Under the pieces are notes generated by a model, which worked only from the letters and a program-made list of their open reading frames with translations, was not told the origin of the DNA and did not search any database. Source: Trema orientale (lineage: Eukaryota > Streptophyta > Magnoliopsida > Rosales > Cannabaceae). Taken from it: 64,000 nt of DNA. The DNA lies in the NCBI GenBank assembly GCA_002914845.1, contig JXTC01000154.1, forward strand, positions 345,304 to 409,303, in the 5' to 3' direction. Of the stretch, positions 46,138-59,700 are shown piece by piece. Every line of letters starts with the position of its first letter. The stretch's first letter is position 1. The position numbers and the translations under genes are program-made.

Positions 46138-46167
<30 letters not shown>
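46136..46167. repeat. (CTT)n microsatellite in the SH3P3 5' leader
   Basis: About ten uninterrupted TTC units about 100 bp before the start codon; probably transcribed as part of the leader. Confidence 0.9.
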
Positions 46168-46168
<1 letters not shown>

Positions 46169-46267
46169 TTCTCATACTTATTCGTCGTTTAGCGTTTCAG
46201 ACGATTCGTCGTCGTTTCGACTCTGCTTAGCGGAAAAACCAGAGCTTGAAGGTGAAGTAGACCAACC

Positions 46268-49200
46268 ATGGACGCTCTGCGGAAACAAGCCAGTAAGCTC
46301 AGAGAACAGGTTGCCAAGCAACAACAGGTGATTTCATGGCTGCCCATTTGTTTTAATTTCTTAATTTTTATCATTTCTTGTTCTGGGTTGATTCTGCTGT
46401 GTTTGGTTCCCTAGAAAATGTGCCGAATTAGAAGTCTTGAGATTTGGGATTTTATTTTTTTCATTCTTTGCTTCTTTCTGTGAATTTTCGCTATACAATG
46501 GTCACTTCGATAGTGCTCAGTTCGTTTTGGGATCTGAAAATTCTTTTCTGGTTGTTTTTCCCCCCAAGAAAATGTAGGAAAAGAGAATAAAGACTTGATA
46601 TCTGTGACAAAAAATTGAACTGAATTAATCGAAATGAAGTTCGTTTATTGAGTTTAATTGATTCAGATAGAATCTTGATATGTATTGATAAGATCTATCA
46701 AATTCAATATCCAATGTAACTTGATATTATGTCATCTTTTCCTTGCATTTTAATCATCGGTATGCTATACTATCTTGCTAGTTGTATTCAATTAGAATAA
46801 AGATAAAGAAAGAAGTGTGTGTGTGTGTGTGTCTGTTTGTTATGTTGATTTTATGTATCGTGAATTTCAGGCTGTAATAAAGCAGTTTAGTGGGACTGGT
46901 TATGAGAGCTCAGATGTAATGGTAATAGATGAGATTGAGATGCAGAGACATCAACAGCTAGAGAAACTTTACAGATCCACTCGTGCTGGAAAGGTATTAT
47001 ATGGTTTTGCTTTTCTATTACAGTTAGATTTTGATATTTTCATTCATGAGAAAACCCTTCTGTATAAATTCAATGTCATATTATATTGCTATTTGAGAAA
47101 TTTTGTTGTTTGAATTTAGTTATATAACAAGGTTGAATTTTTATAACCTTTTGTAAAGAGAGTTAAAATATAGGGTTGTAAAAAACAGGAAGTGACTATA
47201 AAAAAGGATGCTGCAGGTCGCATATTTAGTACTTTGAAACTACTCAAACATTGTTTCTGCATAGGCTTTCATGAAATCTTCTTTACGTGGATATATATAT
47301 ATATATATTTTGGGTGCAATTAAAATCTTGAAAGGAAAAAGATGGTGCTATATTCTAGAAACTTGGATAACTGAAAAGTCTCCTCCTTGTTTTAGAAATT
47401 TTGTTGTTCTTAATTGATCTATTTGAGCATATTATACTGTATAGTATGAGAAGGTGGAATCTCTTATATTTGCAATCTGTGGAGAAGGTCCATAATATAA
47501 TGACAGTATTGTATATTGAAGATGGCACTATTACTGTCTCTTGAGCTTTAAGTTTCAGCGAAAGATTATGCGATCAGAGGAAAAGTCGGTCAATATATTG
47601 AAAGATAATCTGAATTTGGCTCTGAAACCAATTGGACATAACTATGTGCAATATTTATATTCTCCGATTCTAAGTTCACAAGTTGTTGGAATTTAATGCA
47701 TTGTTCCTAACTAGAATATGGTTGGTTAGTCCTTTTCCATTTAAATTCTCATACCTGTTGAATTCATTATTGTTGACATGCATATGCTTTCCTTATTTTC
47801 CAGGATTTTCAGAAAGAAATTGTCAGAGCAGCTGAGTCATTAACAGCCATAGGGTACAAGCATATTGAAACAGGTAAAAGCTTTAACCATTGTCAGTGAG
47901 ATTTTCTTGTCATATGGAATATATTTAATGAAGGGACTAGATTCTGTATGGCTAATATTTTTCTTCTTGCTACTTTTTGTGGTAGTCAGGAACCAAACTG
48001 TCTGAGGATTGTTGCAGATATGGAGCTGAAAACATTGATGACCACATATTAGCAAAAGCAGCTTCTATATATGGTGATGCTCGCAAGCACGTAGAAAAAG
48101 AACAAGAAGAATTTAACAAGCTGCTTTCTTCACAGGTTCACTTATATCAGCACATTATATTTTCACGAATAAACATTTAGATTTGGTGTTGGTTTATAGT
48201 TTCTACCTTATGTTAATTGACTAAATCTGTTCTCAAATGAGGGGGGAAAAATTTTGGCATCCTCGTTAGTGAAACTTAGGTTTCAATTCATTATTCTTTT
48301 GTGTTTTCGATATTATAGAATCTGTGATATCTTAATGCTAAATATGTTTATTGACTTCTAAAGCATTTTTTTAAAGTCATTATACAATTTTTGATGCTTT
48401 AGCTTGTGTTTCATTATATATTGTGTTGCCTTCTTGAAATATAATGTTGGGCCTTTCTCCTATTAAGTCATGCTTTTGGATTAATATAGCAGTATCAGAT
48501 ACTTTGTGTCAATTTGTTCTAGTATTTGATTCCTGGTGACCCCTGTATCGTGTAACAGCTGCATCAGTTACCGAGCTGGACTACACAGAAGGGGACATGT
48601 TTTTATGTCTTTATTATTGCTTTTGTTTACACTATTAGATTTATTTCCTATCAGCTTAATATTTTGGGGATTATGTTAGAACTTAACTGGTCTGAGTTTT
48701 ATAACTGGTCTGAGTTTTATTGTAAATCCTCCTTAATAGTCTTGGTAGCTAGTTATAATCTTTTTGAAGCTAAAGGTTCTATGTTTGTGTGTGTGTGTGT
48801 GCATGTGCTTGTGAGCATGTTTACATTCTGGAATTGTTGGTAGCTAGCCGAACACTAGAATTAACTTCTAAGTAAATGAAAAACTAATATGGGCTACCAT
48901 AATGACAAAATTGTTCAAAATGATTCATTGGTCTCACCAAAATGGTTTATAGACATTATTCTAGATTATGAAAATTCTTGGGAAGTCACCACCCAAAATT
49001 AGAGTGAAAAAAAAAGAAGAAAAAACTGTTATTGCAACAAGCTTGTGTATGGAATAATATTTATGAAATTGTTTAAGCCTAATCTTATTGCATAGTGTCA
49101 ACTTAGCAGCCAACAAGTTTGTTTTTTTATGGGTGTTGTGGTTATAGAAGAACTACACTTTGAAACTTACGAAGGATTGCGACTGTAAATTTTTAATGAT

Positions 49201-51661
49201 GCAATGAACTGTGGAATTGGATGACCCAATAAAAGTCCATTTTTCTATAAGAATCAATTCTGATAGTCTTTATTGTAAATTAATATTGAAGCATGAACCT
49301 CTCTTCTCTATGCTTCCAGGTTTTAGATCCATTGAGAGCCATGGTCCTTGGTGCTCCTCTTGAAGATGCTCGTCATCTTGCACAACGTTATAGTAGAATG
49401 AGACAGGAAGCAGAGGCGCAGGTATCAGAAAGTTTATATTCCTGTATGTTAGTCAGCACAAGATGACTATCTATGAAACTTTATTGTGTTCTTTGTCTTA
49501 TACCTTATAAACTTATAATTCGTATTGACCATTAAAAGCAAACAGGCAGCTGAGATTTCCAGAAGACAAGCAAGGGTAAGGGAACTCCCAAATCCTGAAC
49601 ATGTTGCCAAGCTGCATGCCGCAGAGGCGAGAATGCAAGAACTTAAGGCAAACATGGCAGTTCTTGGTAAAGAAGCTTCAGCTGCATTGGCTGCTGTTGA
49701 ATCACAGCAACAAAGACTGACTTTCCAAAGGCTTGTTGCTCTGGTTTGTATGCACATTTCAGGAATAAGTTTCTAAGTTGAAAGCTTTTATTAGTTTTCG
49801 AGTTTTATCATCGTAACAATGCTTACCCTTTTGTAGGTTGAAGGAGAAAAGAATTATCACCTGAGAATTGCTGCTATTCTCGGTGATGTTGAAGCTGAGG
49901 TTAGCTCCACTTTACATTGTTTAGAAAATGAAAGTAGTGTATATCGTGTATTTAAACTTCTAACTTGGCATGGAAATTGTTCAGATGGTGTTAGAGAAAC
50001 AGCGGAAAGAGTCGGCTCCTCCTGTGATTCCGTCAGATAATTTCTCCGACAAGACGTACTTCTTGGCAGAAGTATGCTATATCTTTCTAAACTTAGAATA
50101 TATATCACACTACAGGGCATACTGCGTACATGATAAATTGAATGTGATTAATGTTTTACTTTATCTTAGTCATAATAAAAGCATTACGAGAAACTGTTAG
50201 AAAGAAAATTAACTATGCTATAGTTGATTGATGGTGTTTGTTAGAAAATAAACTATGGGGTGGTCTGCCTGGGATTCATACTCACACGCCAAATGTAGGC
50301 TTAGTTACCTGGGCATATGTGTTAGCCAAAATTGACATAAATTTAACAGGCCGAATTTTATTTATAATATTTTGGGACAAAAACAAGAAACAGAAACATA
50401 TCTAAGAAATTCGAGGAAAGCATGAATAGATAAAAATGAGAGGAGGGTAAGATATCCTCCAATTCGCAAAACTGGCCCAACATGTGAATATATTGAGAAG
50501 TTAAACAGGAATTTGGAAAATATGGTTACAGAGATCTTAAGACAGGACTATGATTTATGGAGCTTATGTCTCACCAGCCTACGCTTAAACACTTTTGGTC
50601 AACGATAAAGAAAGAAAGGGAAAAATAGCACCTTTCTAGAGAGAAACTAGAATGGCACACTTTAGTTTTGAAAGGGGGGAAAAGTATCTCATTAGAAATT
50701 TGCTTTTTCTTATAGGCTGCTGGCCAATTTGAAATGTCTTAATGATATGAATTGTATTTAATACAACTTATGAACTTTCTTGCCCAAATCTGCAGGCAAT
50801 GCATCCTTTTACTGCTGCATCAGAGAAAGAGTTGACCTTGTCAGTTGGTGACTATGTTGTTGTGCGAAAGGTGTTATTTTATCTCCTTTTCGTGATATCT
50901 TGGTTGCATTTTTGAACAAATCATTACTTGGAGTATCTGTTCAGGCTACATGTAAATCCAATATTTGGTGCTAGTACTGTTGGAAAAGACAAAAAAAAGT
51001 GTCAGATTATTGTTGAATGCAGTTTTCATAAGCAGTCAAAGATAGAATGAAATTCCCATCCTGATTTTCCTTCTTTGCATTTCATCCTCCTAAGGAGTTC
51101 GTATAACAAGTCTCTTCTTTATGGATCTAGGCGAGAATCTGGTCTTCTAATCAGTCGGTCAACCACAGAAAGTTTTTGGTACCACATGCTAAAAGTAATC
51201 ATCTTATAGGCTGTATATTTTAATTTTGCCAATTTTGCTCCATAGATGTGATACACAACCTAGCAGGAGAATAATATTTAGCTGAAGTTCATTATGTTGA
51301 AGATCTTTTATTCACTTCGTAAAATCCATACATTCCTTTCAACTTAAACCTCATTCTTATTTCTTACTTGTCACTTTCTAGTGTCCACTATCACTTATTT
51401 CTTATCTTTCTTATTTATTCTTATGGTCAACTTTGAAGCAAGTAGGACATTATTTGAACAGAAGCTAAGAGCAAAGTATGAAAGGAAGTTAGATTTTCTT
51501 GTCCAGTTTTTCGGATATTTTTTTGTTTTCCTGGTTACCAGGTGACTCCATCAGGATGGTCAGAAGGAGAGAGCAAAGGCAAAGCCGGGTGGTTCCCATC
51601 TGCATATGTGGAGAAGCGCCAGAGAATTCCCGTGAGTTCTGGTACTACTGAAGTTTATTGA
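46268..51661 (+). CDS. SH3P3: BAR and SH3 domain protein, SH3P3-like
   Basis: Ten coding exons: 46268-46327, 46871-46993, 47804-47873, 47990-48135, 49320-49421, 49546-49743, 49837-49899, 49985-50071, 50796-50870 and 51542-51661. All introns are GT-AG and the phases agree, giving 347 residues. An N-terminal helical BAR-type region (about 1-260, with MDALRKQASKLREQVAKQQQ and LGAPLEDARHLAQRYSRMRQ) precedes a C-terminal SH3 domain (about 285-340, with AMHPFTA, SVGDYVVVRK and SGWSEGESKGKAGWFP). Wording fits Arabidopsis SH3P3 better than SH3P1 or SH3P2. The SH3P family binds membranes and takes part in clathrin-linked traffic and autophagosome formation. It is convergent with the ABCB gene downstream. 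Confidence 0.96.
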
Positions 51662-52584
51662 GATTGTCCCTCCAAGTTCCAACATTGTTCATCTCCATGG
51701 TAATGGAAAAGAGTAGGACACTAATGGTGATGGTGCCTTTGGTTTATTTTTAATTTTCGGATACTATCTTTTGCCTCCATTTCAAGGACAAAACATGTAC
51801 GTGTATGTGTATTGTATATTCTTTCATGTATACATAATTCATTTTTTGGCCACCCGATTACAAGACAATTTGCCTCGTCAAAATTGAGACTAGGTCATTT
51901 AAGTTCTGCAAGATGAATTGATGCTCTCTTTGTTCATAATCCGGGAAAGGGTGTCCTTTTTTTTTTTTTTTGGAAGGTGAAAGGGTGTATTTGTTACTTT
52001 AGAAAATGCAAAAGGTTTATTTTAGCTTGTACAGGGTTGTCATTTTGACTGGAACTGGATGCAACATTTTCAACTTTTATAAGAAAATGATGTCAAATTG
52101 AATATTTAAACTAAACAATGAGAGAACTAAAAAAGAAGAGAGTTTTGGTTCAGTAAACATTTTCACATATTCTTTGGTGATTTCCATGTGTATCGAGTAT
52201 TGAGTTTTTGTTCCTTAAGTTGGGATTTGTTTTGTGCGTAATGTTAATAGCCCAATGTAATGTGGCATATAAATGTTTCGTAGGATCAGTCCTTTAGGCC
52301 TTGGACTATGGTGTTCTAGTTAAATCACCATGGAGTTAACGTGGTTCTCTATCTTGTGTTTTCGTAAGGTTTTTCTGCACTTTGGGCATTTATTGATGAA
52401 AGTATATCATGTTAAAGTAGTCCATGAAATTTGGACACTTGAAAATTTTGGTTTTGTCAATCTGCTATAGACCAAAACACTAAACCCCATCTTGACAGGG
52501 GAGTAGACCACTACACTAAAACCCTCCTCCCTTAACACACCAACTACAGATCCTCATATACCAAAAAAGAGAAAAAGAAAAAAA
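51662..52584. other. 3' flank between SH3P3 and the ABCB pseudogene
   Basis: The first part is SH3P3 3' untranslated sequence. From about 52180 to 52560 it is a diverged duplicate of 53340-53720, the 3' flank of the intact ABCB gene. Confidence 0.75.
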
Positions 52585-52935
52585 CTATGGATCATTATTA
52601 CTGGTATGAAGCGCCACCGAAGAAGCGTACGCACCACCAGGGATCTTTATCAGCGAGTTGTGCCAGTACTTCTCAGCGATCACACCGTTCTTCACCACTG
52701 CAATGATGTCGGCACCATTGATCGCGCTGAGCGACAGTGACGGTTTTTCTGTTCACCCGAACTCTGTCCAAGGCCTCTTGAACCACCTCTTGAACCACCC
52801 TCTCTGACTCTGCATCCAGTGCACTAGTAGCTTCATCAAGCAAATGAATTTTCGGGTTCTTTAGTATTGCTCTGGCGATGGCTATCCTCTGCTCTTGTCC
52901 TCCTGATAGCTGTGTCTCCCATTCTCGATATTCAA
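52585..52935 (-). pseudogene. Truncated ABCB last-exon pseudogene
   Basis: Minus strand reads [20 protein letters not shown] and [19 protein letters not shown], the signature and Walker B of the second nucleotide-binding domain, then [10 protein letters not shown] where the intact gene has [16 protein letters not shown] frameshifting deletion there removes the H-loop, and a small in-frame duplication ([10 protein letters not shown]) is seen. The remaining C-terminal wording (IPGGAYAS-like) continues in another frame to about 52600. It lacks the first NBD, all membrane segments and both Walker A motifs. It is a partial tandem copy of 53742-54100. Confidence 0.95.
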
Positions 52936-53741
52936 CGACAACAAAATTCAACGTGTGTTTTCTAGCTTTACGTACTTTTCCCGCCAAATAAATGAACAGT
53001 TTCGTGTCATTCATTTAGCTACCAAAAGTGCATGTTCAGATCAAAGTATACTAATTAAATTAGTGGTATAATAGAATTTGGTAAAGAGATATACGTAGCA
53101 TTACGCGCTGAAGTTAAATGGTACTATATATTCAAGAAATAGGGCCCTCTTTGACATGAGACGCTTTGAGGCAACCAGTCCAGGTATGATTTTCATATGC
53201 CATCGTCGCAAAAGAGTTGGGACTTGGTTAGTACAGATATTTGGCCAAATTCTTCCTAGCTAGATGTTCTATAGGCTATTAAATAATTAAAATATCTCCA
53301 TCTTTTAGTCAATTTTCAATACGAAGATGTTCTCTTCCACATGTGTATCGAGTATTAATTTTTTGTTCCTTCATAAGAAGTTGGGATATAACTTTTTTGC
53401 GCAATGTTAAAATATAGGCCAATGTGATGTGGTCAGTCTTTTTCGGCCGATGGAGCTCCGGTTAAACGACTATGGAGTTAATAAGGTTCTCTATCTTGTG
53501 TTTACACATTTTTCAATGTGGTTTTTCTACACTTCGGTCATTTATTGATGAATGTAGATCATGTTAAAGTAGTCTCATGAAATTTATACACTTGAAAATT
53601 TTGGTTTTGTCTCTGCTATAAACCAAAACATTAGACCCCATCTTGACCGGGAAGTAAACCACACTGCACCCAAACCCTCCCTAAATATTACAACTACACA
53701 TCCTTATTCACCAAAAACAAGGAGAAAAAAAAAAAAAAAGG
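52936..53741. other. Duplication scar and 3' flank of the intact ABCB gene
   Basis: 52936-53140 matches 63529-63725, the sequence upstream of the intact gene (shared CGACAACAAAATT, TAATATAATAGAATTT-like, GTACTATATAT). 53340-53720 matches 52180-52560. The junction at about 52930-52940 therefore fuses upstream flank to the middle of the last exon. Confidence 0.8.
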
Positions 53742-56700
53742 TTAGAGATCCTTATTACTCATGTGAAGCGCTACCAAAGATGCGTAGGCACCGCCGGGGA
53801 TCTTTATTAGCGAGTCATGCCGGCCCTTCTCAGCGATCACACCGTTCTTCACCACCGCAATGATGTCTGCGCCTTTGATCGTGGTGAGCCGGTGAGCGAC
53901 AACTATGGTGGTTCTGTTCACCATAACTCTGTCCAAGGCATCTTGAACGACCCTTTCTGATTCCGCATCCAATGCACTGGTAGCTTCGTCGAGCAAAAGA
54001 ATTTTCGGGTCCTTTAGTATTGCTCTGGCTATGGCCATCCTCTGCTTTTGTCCTCCTGATAGCTGCGTCCCTCTTTCTCCGACAGACGTGTCGTAGCCAT
54101 GAGGGAGTGATGATATGAAGCTGTGAGCGTTGGCAGCTTTTGTTGCTGCTATGATCTCTTCCTCGGTCACTTCTCCTTGTTTTCCATAGGCGATGTTGTC
54201 TCGAATCGTCTCGTTGAAAAGGATCGGTTCTTGACTGACTAATCCCATTTGTTGCCTCAGCCAGCTTAGTTTGAACCTTTTTATGTCAGTTCCATCGAGT
54301 GTCACTTGACCAGAAAGTGGATCATAGAATCTCTCTATTAAGCTGATGACTGTTGATTTTCCACTGCCACTTTCTCCGACCAAAGCAACGGTCTGCGGAT
54401 AAGAGTTTTCATTAGCTAGGATGAGAAGAAAAGTGTTTGATGAAAATGTTTATATTTTACCTTTCCAGATGGGATGCTCAAACACAAGTCTCTGAAGATT
54501 TCGACATTGCGCCTTGTGGCATATCTGAAGCTGACATGCTCTAGTTCGATATCTCCGGATATGGTTGGCAATGTCAAGCCTTCATCTGCACTCGCATCAA
54601 TTTTAGGCCTGCTGTCAAGGATTCTGAATATTGAGGCTGCTGAATCCCTGGCTTTGGTGGAGTCAGGAGCCAAGGCAGTACTCTGGGAGACCCCCATTGC
54701 TGAAATTGTCAAAGCAAAGAAAACCTGGCAAAGAAAAGTTCACTATGTTGGCAAAGAGTTTATTTTGTTAAGTTTGCTGTAAGTTTTTTTGAACATGATT
54801 GTGATGTGTTAACTGTATGTCAATTCTAGATTCTGAGTATTTTTATGCAGTTCACAACAAAACCCAATTTATAAAGCATTATCATACACAACGGAGCCCC
54901 AAACAAAAAAACTTACAAAGGAGTAAAAGAGAAAAAAACTACTTTGTTTAACTGGCACTCGCAAGTTAAAAGAAGAATAAAAGTTCCAAATAAAAAAAAA
55001 ATAAAAATAAAAGGAAAAAGAACAACTTGGATAATTTTTTGGTAAGAAGAAAAAATAGCTGATAGTTTTGCTACATGTGTGGGATTCTCTTGCTGCATAG
55101 AGAATTAAAATAGCATTAAAAATAAGGCTACATGTCTATCCAGTTCCTGAAAAACATATTAGAAATATGGATGGCCTTGAAGGTTGAATTTGATATGAGG
55201 CCTTGGCTTAACGTGGGGATCCTCACCATGAATCGAGCAAAGATACCAAATAGAATATTTTATGTCTTACCTAGATTAGGATTATAGAGACCATATATAG
55301 TGATTTAATCCTTTTATCTTTTCATTATAATACGTATATCGAGTCTTCTGCACATTATTCACTATTCAGATGTAATTATAGTTTTTCCATTGTAAGTCTT
55401 CTACACAAGTTAATATTAGAGCAAATAAAAAATCCAAATAAAAAGAAATAGTTCAATAAATCAATACCTTGAAAACCTCTCCAAAACTTGCTTCCCCATG
55501 TTTCGTAAGAACAGCTCCAATGTAGAAACAAAAGGCGTTCATGCAGTAGAGAGCAAAGAAAGAGAAGCCAAAACCTGCTCCACTGACTAGTCCTAACCTT
55601 ACTCCATGAGCCACTGGGGCCTCACACTTCTTCTGGTACATGTCCATGACCTTCTCCTCAGCACAAAACGAAGCCACAGTTCTAATGCCCCCGACTGCGT
55701 CATTCGCCACTTGACTAGCTTCTTCGTACATAAGCTGAACATGTTTATTTTTCAATTTTCTCATTAAGTTTCATAAGCTAGCTAGAAATTAAGTAAGTTA
55801 TAATAAGACTAACCTTGGCATCAGCACTGAACCCTTTCAAAAACTTTGTCTGCATGTATCCCTGAAGAATCATAATGGGAGACACCGCTACAATGATAAA
55901 GGCCAGAATCCAATTAGCAATGAATGCTATTACTAGCCCAGCTGTGATTGTTGCTATGTTTTGAACTACTAGAGCCAATGTATCACCAACAAGGGCCTTC
56001 ACTGTCGAAGCATCAGTCGACAACCTTGCTCCCACTGCACCACTGCAAAAAAAGGCTAAGACAGTTGCAGTTAAAGGATTAAGAAATCATTGTAAAAGAA
56101 AAGATGAGAAAACAAATCGGTTTCTTTCAAACTCACCTTGAGTTTGCAGGGTCATCAAACCAACCGATTTCTTGGTGGACAACTTTCTCAAAAGTCAAGG
56201 AGCGAATTCGATGGACTAATTTTCCGCCTGCGATTGAGAACAGAAAATTCTGCATTGGAACTACCAGGAGAACGATGACTCCCATGCCTAGATAGAGAAG
56301 TGCCCAGAATCTAGAATCCTCTCGTAGCTTGCTCGGAGTTTCGTAGAACATGTTAATGGAACTTGAGAGTAAAAGGCCAAATACGGGGAAAGTTACACCG
56401 TGTACGGCTGCAGCAATGGAGCCAAGAAGCAAGACTGGAAGCTCAGGCTTGTTCAGGTAAACCAACCTCATAAGCGAAACTTTTTGACCCTTTTCGGGTT
56501 TTGCCTTCTCTTCTGTAGCAATCTCCTCACCAGTTTCTTCTGTATGATGAACACTAATCGGGCCAGGAATACCGTAGCTAAGAGAGAAAGAGCGGCGACC
56601 ACTTGATGAAGAGCCTCTACTAATGGATCTCCTTAATCCAAGGCTGCCAGACTTTGTCATAGTCTTCTCTAGATCAAAACTCGTGTCGGTTTTATCCATG

Positions 56701-59700
56701 TCAGTGGCATGGACATCTTCTGTTTCGCTAGTAGCCCCTTGTTGAAGGCGAACCAGCTGTGAGTAAGCTCCTTCAGGATTGCTAATCAACTCGGTATGTG
56801 TTCCTGTATAGAAAAATTTCATAAAAATGTTATTACTTGGTGATCAAAATTTAGACACTTGAAACGAAAACAAAGACATGAGAGTAGTAAAGTCCCTTGC
56901 CTTTTTCCACAATCTGCCCTTGGTGCACCACTGCTATAATTTCAGCGTTCCTAATGGTTGTCAATCGATGAGCGACAACCACAGTCGTCCTGTTCGCCAT
57001 AACTCTCTCTAGTGCCTCTTGAACGATCCGCTCAGACTCGGTATCAAGCGCACTTGTGGCTTCATCAAGGAGGAGGATTCCTGGATTCTTCAAAATGGCT
57101 CTTGCAATGGCTATTCTTTGCTTTTGTCCACCTGAGAGCTGTGTCCCATGCTCCCCTGCTAGTGTATCTAAACCCTGTAAACAAGTTTAAGAGTTCAAAT
57201 ACTTTTCGATCTTGTGGAGCGAAAAAGATGGCAATATAACCTGGGACATTACCTCAGGAAGCTTGTAAATGAATTTAGCTGCATTAGCAAGTTCAATGGC
57301 GGTTTTAATCTCCTCTTCAGTTGCATTTTCCTTCCCATAAGCTATATTTTCCCTTATTGTAGCTGCAAAAAGAACAGGTTCTTGACTAACTAGTCCAATC
57401 TTCTCCCTTATCCATTTAAGCCTCAGATTCCTCAAATCTACACCATCTATAAGGACTTGTCCTGAATCAGGATCGTAGAATCTTTCTATCAAGCTTATCA
57501 CCGTCGATTTTCCGCTTCCACTTTGACCAACTAAAGCGGCTGTTGTCCCACTTGGAACATGTAATGAGAAGCCTGAAAAAATCTGCACGTCGGGTCTTGC
57601 AGGGTACCTAAAGTAGACATCCTTGAGTTCAATTTCACCTGATATATCTTCTAATACAGTCCCAACGGTGTCATAGGCATCGATTTTCGGCTTTCGCTTG
57701 ATTGTCTCGAACATTTTGTAGGCTGCAGCTTGCCCTGAAGCAAAAGCATTCAAGCTTGGAGATGTTTGTCCTAGAGACCTATTCATCCAAAAGAATAAAC
57801 AAGATTAATCAAATTAAGTGATACATTCATGAGAAGCATAGTTAGCATGAATAGTGATGTCGTTTTGTACTTACATGCCGCCAGCCATAATAGCGAAAAT
57901 CACATTAATAACTTGTCCACCATTGTACCCTCTCTCAATGACCAATTTGGAACCGAACCAAACGGCGAGTCCATAAGTCCCAAAGACGATCATCAAAACG
58001 ACACCAAGTCCTATTCCTGAGGCTAAACCTTGTTGAGCCATCACATTATAGGCAATCATAATCTTGCTGTTGTACTTCTCAATGGCTTTCTTCTCTCCAG
58101 TGAAGGAGGCAACCTTTAGTACACAAAAAGAGAAGTTCATAAGAGAACAACTTAAATATTTGTACGTACTAAAGTATTGTACAAAAGCTTTGCTTTAATT
58201 ATAGTTACCGTTCTAATGGCTCCAATAGTTTGTTCAACTACATTACCAGCTTCGGCATAAGCAATCTGTCCCCGGCTTGCCATCCTCGACATCAACAACG
58301 ACATGGCGCCGCCGGCGGTGGCGATCAGGGGAATGCAGGCTAACAGGACAAGCGTGAGAAGCCATCCTTTCACGAAGGCAATAATAAAGCCGCCAATGAA
58401 GGTTGAAGCCAGTTGTATGAACTTCCCCACCTATATTTCAAATAAATATACATTATCAATTCAATAAAACTATCATTAAAATTGTAATTAAGTTACTAGA
58501 CATATAAGTTAATGTTATTCCTCAAATTTAGTTTGGTATCAAAACTAACTACAAAGTTAATTAAAAACAGTGGTCAATGCATGTGTACAAACATGTTTGA
58601 AGTCTAAATATACAAATATAATGAACTATGAACCATTATTTATGATATGATAAGTGGTTAAATTACCTTTTCACCCATGGCCTCTTGAATAAGAATGGTG
58701 TCTCCTGACATTCTTCCAATGACCTCTCCAGTGGTGGTTTCGGTATCAAAGAAGGCAATGTCCTGTCTAAGTATGGTTTTCAAGTACAAACTTCGAATGC
58801 GAGTAGCTTGCCTTTCTCCGGTTACCATCCAACAAGACACCTCTTTAGCCAATAAAAAGACACATTATTTTATTTAGTAACAAAAAGAATTAATAATATA
58901 TACATTTATTGGCAATTAAATATATGAAAAAGCATCTTTAGTACTGCTTAAGCACCACACAATTACATAGATGAGCTTTTATGCCTTTAAATTTTTAAAT
59001 GTTTCATAATATTAGTTGTTTTGTAAAGCACCCTTTAGCATTGCTCTTAAACACACACATATATATATATATGCACTAAAACTTATTAACTTCCATTTAA
59101 TGCAGTATTAATTCGGGCTTGAAATTTTGTCGAATAACACATTTACTGTACAAAAGTAATAAAGGATTCTCAAGTAATTAAGGTAAGGTTAGGTTAATTA
59201 ATTAAGAATATAAGTTGATTATTTGACTTCTTGCTTATTCGTTTTCTTTCCTAGAAATTAAGGGGGAAAAAAAGAAAAAAAAAAGGGGAACACAAAGAAT
59301 AATGCTATGAGACACCAGTGGTACCCAGTACCACAATAATATATAAGTTTGTCACTGGCTAATCATAATTATAATTCAGGTGAGACCCATGTGTGATCTA
59401 ATTTATTAATTAAATCATCCAATGACAAACAGACATGTTATTGTGGTGCTGGGCACAACTGGTGCTCTATAACATTGCTCGAAAAGAAAAAGTTATTTGC
59501 TCTACTTACGGAGGAAGGAAGCAATGCCTGTGCCAATTGCCAAGTATACAAATTTCAATGAAACCTGAGAATAAAACACAATGGTTTAAAACTCATATTA
59601 GTGAAACTTAAGGCTAAACTGTAGTCGAAGAATGGCACAAATTAATGCATGGCAGCATGGTTAATAATATATATAAACTTACTCAAGTTTAAATACGTTT

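Noticed and set aside
56400-56606. Plus-strand open frame opposite ABCB exon 8
   Set aside because: It is antisense to a well-supported coding exon and has no similarity of its own.
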